The notes below the pieces were generated by a model. That model was given only the letters and a program-made list of their open reading frames with translations. It was not told where the DNA came from and searched no databases. This document shows, one piece after another, positions 48,096 to 56,984 of a stretch of DNA of 64,000 nt. The DNA is from Diospyros lotus (taxonomy: Eukaryota > Streptophyta > Magnoliopsida > Ericales > Ebenaceae). The translations under genes and the position numbers were made by a program. Each line of letters starts with the position of its first letter. The stretch's first letter is position 1. The stretch is taken from the NCBI RefSeq assembly GCF_014633365.1, contig NC_068347.1, positions 20,234,433-20,298,432 on the forward strand. Direction: 5' to 3'.

Positions 48096-50101
48096 CTACG
48101 CATCTTCATTGGAGTCGGAAGTCGCCGTTGTTGAACCATCATTAACCCATTCGTCAGATGATGATGAATGGATAAGTTCTTCTTGACGTCGCATGTTAGC
48201 TCTTTCCCAATCATCGAGGCAAACTTGAGCTTCCAATGATTCTGGAGCCAATCTTGATCTTCTTTCGTCCAAAATGTTGCCTCCACTACTGAATGTTTGT
48301 TCAACGGCTACAGTTGAAGCTGGAACTGCAAGAAGTTGACTTGCAATAATTGCAAGAGTTGGAAATGTCTCCTTGTGCCTTTTCCACCACTCCAAAATTT
48401 CAAAATTTAAACCTGTATCATCACCAAACTCAAAAACTGTGGTTAGATAAGTTTCGAGCTCCGAATGTGAGCTCTTTGATCTAAAAATTTATGACCCCAT
48501 TTCATTGGTTGGGAGGAAGAGGAATGCGAAGCCATGGATGGAAATGATTCTTCACTACTAGGAGCAATAACATATGCTTCATATAATTGATTGCATAAAG
48601 TTCTAACCTTAGAAATTATAATATTCACATCAATTTTTTCATTATTTTCTAATCCTAACAACGAATAATAGTTAGACAAACACTCAATTAAACCATCAAA
48701 TTTACACCTAGGATCAAATACCATAGTAACAAGAGAAATTTCAGGAATAAATTGATAATAACGTAACTATTTTTCTCTCATTTCTAAAACAGCATGACAA
48801 ATTTCTTCAACATTAATTCCTTCCATTAATACACCGGCCACATTCATTGCTTCTATTAAAAATTGATGTGAAGTTGGTTTATAAACACTACTAAGTGTAT
48901 GAGTAGCATCATTAAAAATTCGTAAAATATTCAAAATTGAACTACAAACATTCCACATAGTTGGAAAAATAGGATATTGTGGAATATAATTTGCTGCAAA
49001 AGAACACAATAAATCTTTATATTCAAAAGATTGATTAAGTAATTTAAAAGTTGAGTTCCAACGAGTAGGGACATCTTTTGAAAAATGTTTTAGGGTTTGA
49101 CCATTGGAGGTGCAAAAATGTGCCCATGCTTTTGCAGTTCGAGGGTGTACCCAAATATAAGAAATAACATTTCTAATTGGATCTAAATAAGAATTAAGTG
49201 ACTTAATGCCATCTTGAACACATAAATTTAAAACATGGCATGCACATCTAACATGAAAAAATCTTCCACCAAAATTTGGTTGGCAAATTCTTTTCAATTC
49301 ATTAATAGAAGCAGTATTAGCCGATGCATTATCAAAAGAAATTGAAAAAATTCTATTAACTAATCTATATTCTTGTAAAATTTGTTGAATTAATCTACAA
49401 ATATTTTCAGCATTATGACTTTCATCAAAACATCGATACGCAAGAATTCTTTTTTGTAAAACATAATTTTCATCAACCCAATGACAAGTAATACCCATAT
49501 ATGAATGAGTTTGCCAATGATCACTCCAAATATCACTACAAATAGAAACATTAATATTATTGTTTTGAAAATATGTTATCAATTCAATTTTTGAGTTTTT
49601 AAACAATTTTAACAAATTCCTTCTCAAAGTATTTCTAGGAATTGATTTAAAACTAGGATTAACAAAGTTTTGACAAAATCGAGTAAAACCTAATTTTTCA
49701 CCAAAACTAAAAGATAAATGATCAATTGCTACCATTTCAGCTAAACCAGACCTACAATTAGCTTCATTATAATGAAATAATTGAGGAGAGTTTGAAGAGG
49801 TAGCAAACCCGGATATTTGTGTTTGATCGCGGCTCAATCCAACCTTGAGCGGGTGCTTTGTTTGCAAATGTCGGGCGAAAGTACCATATCCACCTCCTTG
49901 CTTGAATTTGTATACCTGATTACAATAATTACAAGATACATCAAATTTACCATCTCCTTTTGGTGTTTTCTTGAAATGAATATTAAAAATATCAAAAGTA
50001 GAAATTTTTTCACCTCCCTTTTGTTGAGTTTCACTCTCTTGTGTTTGAAAATTTTGAGCTTCAAACTCAACATTTTCAAAATTTCTACCTTCACTTGCCA
50101 T
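48096..50101 (-). pseudogene. hAT-family transposase, broken by one stop and one frameshift
   Basis: The start is the ATG at 50101 (MASEGRNFENVEFE); 26 upstream codons in frame are hydrophobic and AT-rich and are probably leader. Order of domains: BED-type zinc finger (CNYCNQVYKF...FARHLQTKH, about residues 60-90); RNase H-like core with ICSDIWSDHWQTHSYMGITC and SFDNASANTASINELKRI; the hAT signature RCACHVLNLCVQDGI; DVPTRWNSTFKLL; and the C-terminal dimerisation domain (ETFPTLAIIASQLLAVPAS and QTFSSGGNILDERRSRL). An in-frame TAG lies at 48769-48767, and a one-base shift at about 48465-48490 separates the last 100 codons. Length without the lesions would be about 667 codons, normal for Ac-like hAT proteins. 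The lesions make this copy non-functional. Confidence 0.93.
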
Positions 50102-50278
50102 TTTTTTGAAAAAAGTATGATAATAAAAAAATATAATAATGATAAAATAATATAGTAACAAGTAATAAATAATTAACAATATAATTGAATAAATTGATAA
50201 ATAACAAAATGAGAAGATTGAAGAAATTGAAATTGAAATATTAAATGAGAGACAAAATTGAGAGAATAATAGCTTGAG

Positions 50279-50281
<3 letters not shown>

Positions 50282-50321
<40 letters not shown>

Positions 50322-50322
50322 T
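50282..50322. repeat. GA microsatellite in the hAT leader
   Basis: A run of about 17 GA dinucleotides upstream of the transposase start codon (minus-strand CT tract, common in plant 5' UTRs). Confidence 0.95.
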
Positions 50323-50410
50323 GTGAAAAATGAGTGGGGGAGGGACGGGTATATATAGATAGGAATTATAAAATTAAAAAAAAAATTAATAAAATTGGCA
50401 GCCAACGGTC

Positions 50411-50530
50411 CAATTTTGGACCGTTGGGGGGGGGAGGGGGGGCACGGGGGGGGGGTTTAGACCGTTGGGGGGGGGAGGGCACGGGGGGGTTTGGACCGTT
50501 GGAGGGGGGAGGGGGGGCATGGGGGGGGTT
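50411..50530 (+). repeat. G-tract tandem repeat, quadruplex-prone
   Basis: Four units of GGACCGTTGG, most followed by runs of 6-10 G, an A, more G and CACGGGGG or CATGGGG. The plus strand has many runs of at least four G within 120 bases, sufficient for G-quadruplex formation. It lies between the transposase start and the right terminus of the hAT element. Glycine- or proline-rich frames here are artefacts. Confidence 0.9.
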
Positions 50531-50695
50531 GTTCCGGTTCCGCGGAACCAGAACCGCGGAACCGGAACCGGCGGTTCCGGTTCCCCGGAACCTTGAACCG
50601 GAACCGGACCGAATTTCGCCGGTTCCAGTTCCGGTTCCGGTTCGGCCGGTTCCGGGTCCAGTTCCGGTTCGAACCGCCGGTCCGGTTCAATTTTG
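50529..50695. repeat. Subterminal GGTTCCGGTTC array of the hAT element, 5' side
   Basis: Same words as at 47526-47730, including palindromic GGTTCCGCGGAACC. Confidence 0.9.
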
Positions 50696-50890
50696 GCCAT
50701 GTCTACCTCGACATACTCATCACGGCCATATCATTTTCCTTTGGCATCTCAGCTCCAAGGCACTCTCTGCAGTCGATTCGGTCATTCATACGGTAATAAA
50801 TTACCCTTATACCCTCAATTTTTTTGAAAATTCTCTTTTTGGGCCAAGATAAATTACTTTTCAGTCCTTTAGAATTTCTCGAGTATTACA

Positions 50891-52156
50891 CAACCAGTCT
50901 ATGGGCTGAAACTTGGACAACTTCTGCAAGTTTCATGAGTCCCCAGGCCACAGTATAGAGTAGTGTCAAGAGTTACGTAACCAGATCGAGCAGCTAATCA
51001 GGGATGGGAAGCTTGATCGATTTATATTGAATAAGCTAAAAAAAAACAAGGAATGAGAGACAGACCTAGGAAAGATAATCAAATGAGGCCCCTTCATCCT
51101 AGGAATGATGCTCTAAACAAGAGGAAAAACCAACAGCCCCGACAGAGGGAAGGAGAAATAAACAATCAGTGGAGAGAAGAAGTAGGGCCTAACGCAGGAG
51201 AAAATGACAATTAGTCCATTATGGAAAGGATACACGTGATCTTAGGGGGAGAAAATTTGGCAGACGATTCCTCTTTTGCCAGAAAGGCATATGCGCGTTA
51301 GGTGCTGCACGTGAACTCAATAGAAAAAGTTTTAGAAAACGAGGATCCCATTATTTTCACACCCGAAGACCAAGGGATGTGCTGCTCCCTCACAATGATC
51401 CTTTGGTTTTCTCTGTTGTTATTGCCAAGAACCTCACTGAGAGGATATTAGTGGATAGTGGAAGCTCTATCAACTTGTTATATTGAATTTTCTTTGAGAA
51501 GATACATATTGCCCATGACTGACTAAAGACAATCACCTTCCCTTTATATAACTTCACAGGAGAAGTGGTACCTATGGTTGGATTGGTTCAGTTGCCCATT
51601 ACATTCGGAGATTACCTCCAAGTGATCACCCGACAAATTAACTTCATGGTAGTCAAGACTTTTTCCCCTGCTTATAACATGATCCTGGGGTGCTCCCTCA
51701 TTAATGCCATGAGGGCCGTCATTTTCTCGAGGTATTTGCTGATGAAATTCCCCACGCCACAGGGGGTAGGCCAAGTGAAAGGTAATAAGAAACAGGCAAG
51801 AGTATGTTATGTGAGCTCTACTAAAGGAGCCAAGGAAAAGGAAAAAATAACGACTGAAGAGACCTTTATGATCAGTGAGTAGACTCTTAAAGCTAACAAA
51901 CCCCAACCGACAAAAACACTTGAAGTCATCCCTTTGATTCCTAGTGATGACAAAAGATATGTGCATATGGACAACCAATTGGAGGGACCAAAAGAAGAAA
52001 AGGTCGTCAAGTGCTTGCGATCTAATGCTGACATATTTGCCTGGATGCCAGCTGATATGCCAGGAATTAGCGTAGAAATTATATCCCACTGATTGAATGT
52101 TCACCCTAAGGCTTGATCTATCAAACAGAAGAAAAGACATATTGCCCTAGAAAGAT
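50891..52156 (+). pseudogene. Tat-type gypsy gag C-terminus, protease and start of reverse transcriptase
   Basis: The first part reads CKFHESPGHSIE then CQELRNQIEQLIRDGKL, the CxFHxxxGH knuckle of Tat-type gag (about 50922-51010). The linker with ARKAYAR (about 51280-51300) precedes the protease. The protease active site VDSGSS is at 51451-51468. The rest of the protease (PMVGLVQLPITFG, YNMILG, LLMKFPTPQGVGQVKG) lies in one open stretch 51565-51882. The pre-RT segment NADIFAWMPADMPGI begins at 52024. The element ends at 52156 before any catalytic RT motif. Stops at several points (for example TGA at 51484 and TAG at 51880) show it is dead. It continues gag from 36913. Confidence 0.87.
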
Positions 52157-52433
52157 TAAAACTTATTTCACATCCATGATGATTCAACTCCCTCCCTCCC
52201 AAAATCCTCTTGTCGGCCACCACACACCGCCAGCTACCATCGTCAGTCATCACTGACCGACCCCACCTTTCAATAGCCATCATCATTATCTTCTCATCAT
52301 CCACCATTGTTCATCTTCACCAATTTTATATCCACTCTCTTTTTCTCACATAATAAAAGAAAAGAGAAGAAAAGGAAAGAGGCCTGCAAACCTAAATTAG
52401 GCTATGACGAGCATCAGTCTTAAGGTTACAAAT
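52157..52433. repeat. Left block of segmental duplication, copy B
   Basis: Counterpart of 15976-16257. It begins exactly where the gypsy reverse transcriptase stops and ends at the start of CACTA transposase sequence. Confidence 0.8.
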
Positions 52434-52445
52434 CTTAAGGTTACA
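52418..52445. repeat. 13-base direct repeat at a TE junction
   Basis: TCTTAAGGTTACA occurs at 52418-52430 and again at 52433-52445; copy A of the duplicated block has it once. The second copy abuts the transposase fragment. Confidence 0.9.
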
Positions 52446-54186
52446 TACCAGATGGGTATGCTTCAAACATCAATCGATGTGTGACAAACTCTTATACGCT
52501 TGGAGGGATGAAAACACATGATTGTCATGTATTGCTCCAAAAAATACTACTAGTGGCCATTCTCCCATACTTAGACAAGAAAATACGTGCTGCATTGATT
52601 GAGTTTTGTCAATTCTTTCAAAAATTAAGTGCGAAGACTCTGTATGTCAACGAAATTGAAAATATGAAGACAAGGATTGTTATCATACTGTGCAAACTTG
52701 AAAAGATATTTTCTTTGGCATTCTTTACAATCATGGTTCACTTATGTGTGCATTTACCTGAACAAGCATTGTGGGGTGGACCAGTTAGTCCAAGATGGAT
52801 GTTTGGCATTGAACGTCGCATGGGTACATACAAGGGATACGTTCGTAACTTTGCACGTACCTGATGGTTCCATCACAAAAGCATATGTTGTTGATGAGGC
52901 TGTGACATTTCTATCTTGATATTTGCATAATATTGAGACGATATTTACACATTTAGAACGTAATTAGCATGTACCTATTACACAACATAAGATGGAGTTA
53001 TTCAACAATAATGTTCGTACGATGGGGGCCTCTAAATTTGGTAAGCTAGGCGTTTATGGCCATGTGGTGCAATGGTACCTTTTGAATAACTGTAGAAATG
53101 AATTTGATGGTTACATAAAATGAGTTGGGAACATATAAAATATTTTTAAAATGTGATTAATGGTTCATTTTAAAATAAGTACTAACCCATTGTTTCATTG
53201 TAGTGAGCATAAAGAAGTATTGTGTTTGAGAAATGTGCAGGAAGAAGATCTCGAAGCCGTACAAAAACATGAATTTCCTTCTTGGTTCAAGAACAAGGTT
53301 AAAATCTTCTGTATATATATATATATATATATTTTGTAATTCATCTTAAACTAATATTAGTTGTCTACAAATAGCTAATCTTAGAGTCAATGGTTATCCT
53401 AAAGCAACTGATGATTTGTACTCATTGTCACAATATGCGGATGATCGTTACATAATTTGGCATAGTTGCATTGTCAATGGCATTAGATTTCGTTGCAAAG
53501 AACGTGACGACAAGTTCAAAACACAATGTAGTGGAGTTTGTACAGAGGGTGATTATGAGAGTAGCGATATCACATATTATGGTGTTTTACTTGAAATTTT
53601 AGAATTAGATTTCATCTATCAACGTACGGTATTCATGTTTCGTTGCAAGTAGTACAATATTGATCCGAAAGGAAAAAGAATAGTGGTTAATAATAATTTG
53701 ACATCACTTGACATTACATCTAATTGGTATGCTGGAGATCCATTTATTTTGGCCACACAAGCTCAACAAGTTTTTTATCTAAATGATCGGAGTCAGGGAA
53801 AGAATTGGATGGTTGTACAAAAGGTAAATCATTGGAACATATATCATATAATTGAGCATGACGATGATGAAGAGAGGGTGAATGATGATATCTTTCAAGA
53901 GGAAGAATCTAGTGAGTTACCGCCTTTTCAGCCAATGGAAGAAGTAGTCGACACGTCTTTATTGGTTCGAAAAAATGAAAAACCAATAACTTTGCCTCAT
54001 GAGTTGGTGGTTAAACTACGTAGGGAACAAGCATTTATTAATGATCAAGAACAGAACTTGGAAGATATTGAGGACTATGATGACGATGATAGATTTTTTA
54101 TAACCGATGAAATAACTTTAGAATCTGAGACTGATGACGACTCTGATGACCCAGATCTTGATAACGATGACGATGATAATGCATGA
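52446..54186 (+). pseudogene. TNP2-like CACTA transposase, C-terminal part (DUF4218 and DUF4216)
   Basis: It starts mid-protein with PDGYASNINRCV. GGMKTHDCHVLLQKILLVAI, IRAALIEFCQFFQKL, TRIVIILCKLEKIFSLAFF and MVHLCVHLPEQALWGGPV mark DUF4218 (about 52508-52780). A one-base shift follows near 52855, then PDGSITKAYVVDEAVTF. A short exon with FPSWFKNK (about 53276-53299) is followed by an intron-like AT stretch. From about 53380 comes LYSLSQYADDRYIIWHSCIV, then ITYYGVLLEILELDF (DUF4216). A TAG at 53650 replaces a probable Trp before YNID. It ends in a very acidic tail to 54186. TNP2 proteins cut CACTA termini; this one lacks the catalytic N-terminus and is inactive. Confidence 0.87.
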
Positions 54187-54819
54187 TGCGTGATTTTTTA
54201 TTACAGTTCTTGCATGGCTACTATTGGGCAAAGAGGTAGGGGTGCACGAAGAGGAGGATGAGTTGGCGGACAAACAAAGCCTATTGTTGCCCCCATTACA
54301 TCAGATTCTAGTTTGTTGCATTTAGATTTATTATTGATTTCATTACTTTTCCAACAGTTGTCTTTAGTACTTACATGCATATTCATTTTTATATAGGATG
54401 ACATGTTGGAGGATAAACAAAGTCTATTGTTGCCCCCACTACATCACATTCTGGTTTGCTGCATTTAGATTTATAGCTAATTTCATTATTTTTCCAACAT
54501 TTATCTTTGGTGTTTACATACATATTCATTTTTATATAGGAGGACAGACAGATCCTATTGTTTCCCCCACTACATCTCCGTCAGTGGAGACTATTACAAT
54601 CCCATCTCCATCAGTTGTCGCATATTCTGGTTTGCTAACTATCACAATCTGATTTGCTGCATTTAGATGTATTACTGATTCTATTATGAGTTTATTTTCT
54701 TATAATGTTAGGATTCATATAATAAATTTCCAAGTATAACAAAGTCAATTTCTATTTCTAAGAAATTAATATTTGAGTTATGATTAAACTAAAGTATAAC
54801 AAAGTTAGAATTCAATCAG

Positions 54820-55735
54820 TTTATGTGTCTAACATCTTTAGCTGCAGATGTGGATGTGCACGCCTCATCTCGATCAACAGTTGCAGATATGGATGTGGAT
54901 GCACCTAAAGGTTCAAATGTATGCAGAAGTACTTATGGACAACGTGCTCGGAAGGTGAAGAAACATGCTAAGGGAAGATTGACTGTGGAGTTCAATTTTA
55001 CTCTTATGCAAGCTATTTGTGAGAACGCAATGATGCTTAATAATGAAATTGGATACATTGTACGTAAGAATTGTAGTTTTCAATATAAGGAGTGGAGATG
55101 TGTACCTTCGACAGTTAGGGCACCGCTTTGTCACAAACTTCTTGTAAGTAAATCACCATTTTATTACTTTAACTTTGTATATTTATGTGTTTTCTTATTG
55201 CTAACATTATATGACTTCTTTTCTTTTTTAAACTGTTTTTGATATCAACATTGAGGACAAGAATGTCCAAAAGGTCATTGATAAACAAATGCAACGAGCT
55301 TGGAGAGGCCACAAATATAAGCTACATGCTTACTTCAAAGAAATTGGAGTAGAGAAAGATCCAATTAAAGCCAAAAGTAAGCGTCATGAGGAAGTGAGCC
55401 AAGATGATTGGCATTACCTTTGTGATATTTGGACAAATTCTGTTTTTATGGTAATGCTTATAACTGTTTTTCAGGATTTCTTTTTCTTATTAATGAAAAA
55501 ATATATTTATTAGTTAATTGTAAATTTTTAAAGGAATAAGCACAGAAGAATGTCGACTCTCGTGCAAAACGAAAGTGGGAATCTAGAAATGGTTCAAGGA
55601 GTATAGCGCGTCATCACGTTGTTCGTGGAGCTAACTTGGATGACCCGATAGGACATATTGAGACTTGGCATCTTCGACATTGGGTATGTTGTGAAGAGTA
55701 TTGGGTTCAATCAAGGATAAGTGTTTTGTAGGAGT
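54820..55735 (+). pseudogene. TNPA/Transposase_24-like gene of the CACTA element, first part
   Basis: Reading frames joined by intron-like gaps give an N-terminal Asp/Val-rich region, then GRLTVEFNFTLMQAICENAM (about 54973-55032). MQRAWRGHKYKLHAYFKEIG (about 55288-55350) and WHYLCDIW follow. Last comes the family signature KRKWESRNGSRSIARHHVV (about 55568-55624), ending GHIETWHLRHW near 55682. The layout fits the plant Ptta/En/Spm transposase family, whose members bind subterminal repeats of CACTA elements. The coding sequence continues at 56216-56263 and 60021-60323 around an inserted element. Exon borders are approximate. Confidence 0.8.
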
Positions 55736-55739
55736 AAAG

Positions 55740-56215
55740 AAAGTTATCAAAAAGAAAAAGGAATGGAGTAATGCATTTGGAAATGTCTTTTTTATGATGT
55801 AGTTAATGCACTGGGATTTTTTTTTTTTTTTAATCAGATGGATCTTAAAACTTGCATTTTCGTTTGTTTTCTAGTTTTTTTTTTTTTTTTTGTATTTTTG
55901 CCATGTTTTTTGAAAGGTGAGGGGAGTTGATGTGTGAAGGGATTGATTAGTTTTTCTTTGTAACTCTGAATGAATTTGAACAATATAGAATTTCATCATA
56001 TTGTGGAGATCTAGTTGTTGCTAGTTGTTACTTAAGTAGAAAACATTTGTTGGATTTTCCATCATATTTCTCTGTTAGTGGCATGAATAGCATTGAGTGG
56101 GTATGCCTGTGAAAAATCATGACCGATTTTGATGATTCAACTGCTTTATATTGGCATAATTGAGACTATATTTTTAATTTAAAAATAATTGATTAAGAAT
56201 ATGTTATACTTTTTT
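55740..56215. other. Intron-like stretch of the TNPA-like gene
   Basis: T-rich DNA with two long poly-T runs (about 55810-55831 and 55876-55891). No coding sequence or element termini seen. Confidence 0.5.
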
Positions 56216-56984
56216 ACAGGAACAAATGATGCAGTTGAGACGAGATAATCCTCCCGATAAAATCACTACAAAAAAACTAGTATTTAGTGGCAATTTTTAA
56301 CCGCCGCTAAATCAGTCGTCGCAGAGCATTTAGCCGCAAAATTAGTGATTTAGTGGCAGTTTTTAAAATATATAGCGGCGATTTTTCAACCGCCGCTAAA
56401 ATTAAAAAAAATAAATTTTTTTAATTTTAGCGACTGTTTTTCAATCGCCGCAAAAATTAAAAAAATTAAAATTTTAAATTTTAGCGACAGTTTTAGAAAC
56501 CGCCGCTAAAATTAAAACAAAATTAAAATTTTTAATTTCTCCCACTTGCCCGCGCCCACTCGGTTGGACCCGCCTGTGCCCGCCCAGCCACGTGGCTGCA
56601 TGTCCGCACGCCACGTGGCGAGGCAAAATTTCCAACCTCCCCTTCCCCAGTTTCAAACCCACAACCTCCCCTATGCACATGCATGCTTGTAACCGCCTGA
56701 TTTGCTAACCTCCCTTGTTATATAAACGCATATATAAATTATATACCACTACTTTCCAGAATTATATTTTATATTTTTTAATATATTATTAATATAGAAA
56801 GAAAAACATTAATTAATTTATTATTTTTTAAAAGAGTAAAGGAATAAATTAAAAATAAATTAATTGAATTAAATTAACTAAATTAATTTATTAAAAATAA
56901 AAAAAATTATATATTTTTTAAAATTATTAAAATTTTGTTAAATTTATTTTTATTTTTATTTTTTTAAATTAAATTTTTAGTTAA

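Larger units (their letters stand above)
47514..50705 (-). mobile_element. hAT transposon with terminal inverted repeats and 8-bp target duplication
   Basis: The inverted repeat TAGACATGGCCA is perfect over 12 bases at both ends, and the 8-bp duplication CCTCGACA flanks it (47506-47513 and 50706-50713). It codes for one hAT transposase on the minus strand. Both subterminal regions are packed with GGTTCCGGTTC-type repeats. It is inserted in a gypsy LTR. The termini look mobilisable, but the transposase is broken. Confidence 0.95.
36914..50890 (-). mobile_element. Rearranged minus-strand Ty3/gypsy LTR element with two partial LTRs and nested DNA transposons
   Basis: On the plus strand it starts TGTAACACCC and ends CTCGAGTATTACA, with flanks CAACT (36909-36913) and CAACC (50891-50895). 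LTR piece 1 is 36914-38630. LTR piece 2 is 45645-47513 plus 50714-50890. Piece 2 repeats sequence already present in piece 1 (both contain GTGAGGGTCCAAA and ATGGATGCATGATGC), so these are two LTRs of one element. The internal region and parts of both LTRs were lost in a deletion that also removed the left end of the CACTA element. Confidence 0.8.
21044..52156 (+). mobile_element. Internal region of one Tat-type Ty3/gypsy element blown up by nested insertions
   Basis: Once the three insertions 21103-26087, 26684-35929 and 36914-50890 are removed, the pieces read in order as leader, gag, protease and the first part of reverse transcriptase. All three insertions have matching 5-base flanks (AGCTG/AGCTA, TAAGG/TAAGG, CAACT/CAACC). 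The element stops within reverse transcriptase at 52156, where a duplicated segment begins. Assignment to Tat (Retand/Ogre-like) rests on the gag C-terminal CxFHxxxGH motif and the protease-to-RT linker (ADMPGI). Confidence 0.8.

Noticed and set aside
50334..50852. A 172-codon Gly/Arg/Pro-rich frame over the hAT end and G-tract
   Set aside because: It arises from G-runs and GGTTCC repeats; overlapping frames on both strands are equally open, and it crosses the transposon boundary.
51544..52140. A 198-codon minus-strand frame
   Set aside because: Antisense to the gypsy protease region; the plus strand carries the diagnostic motifs.
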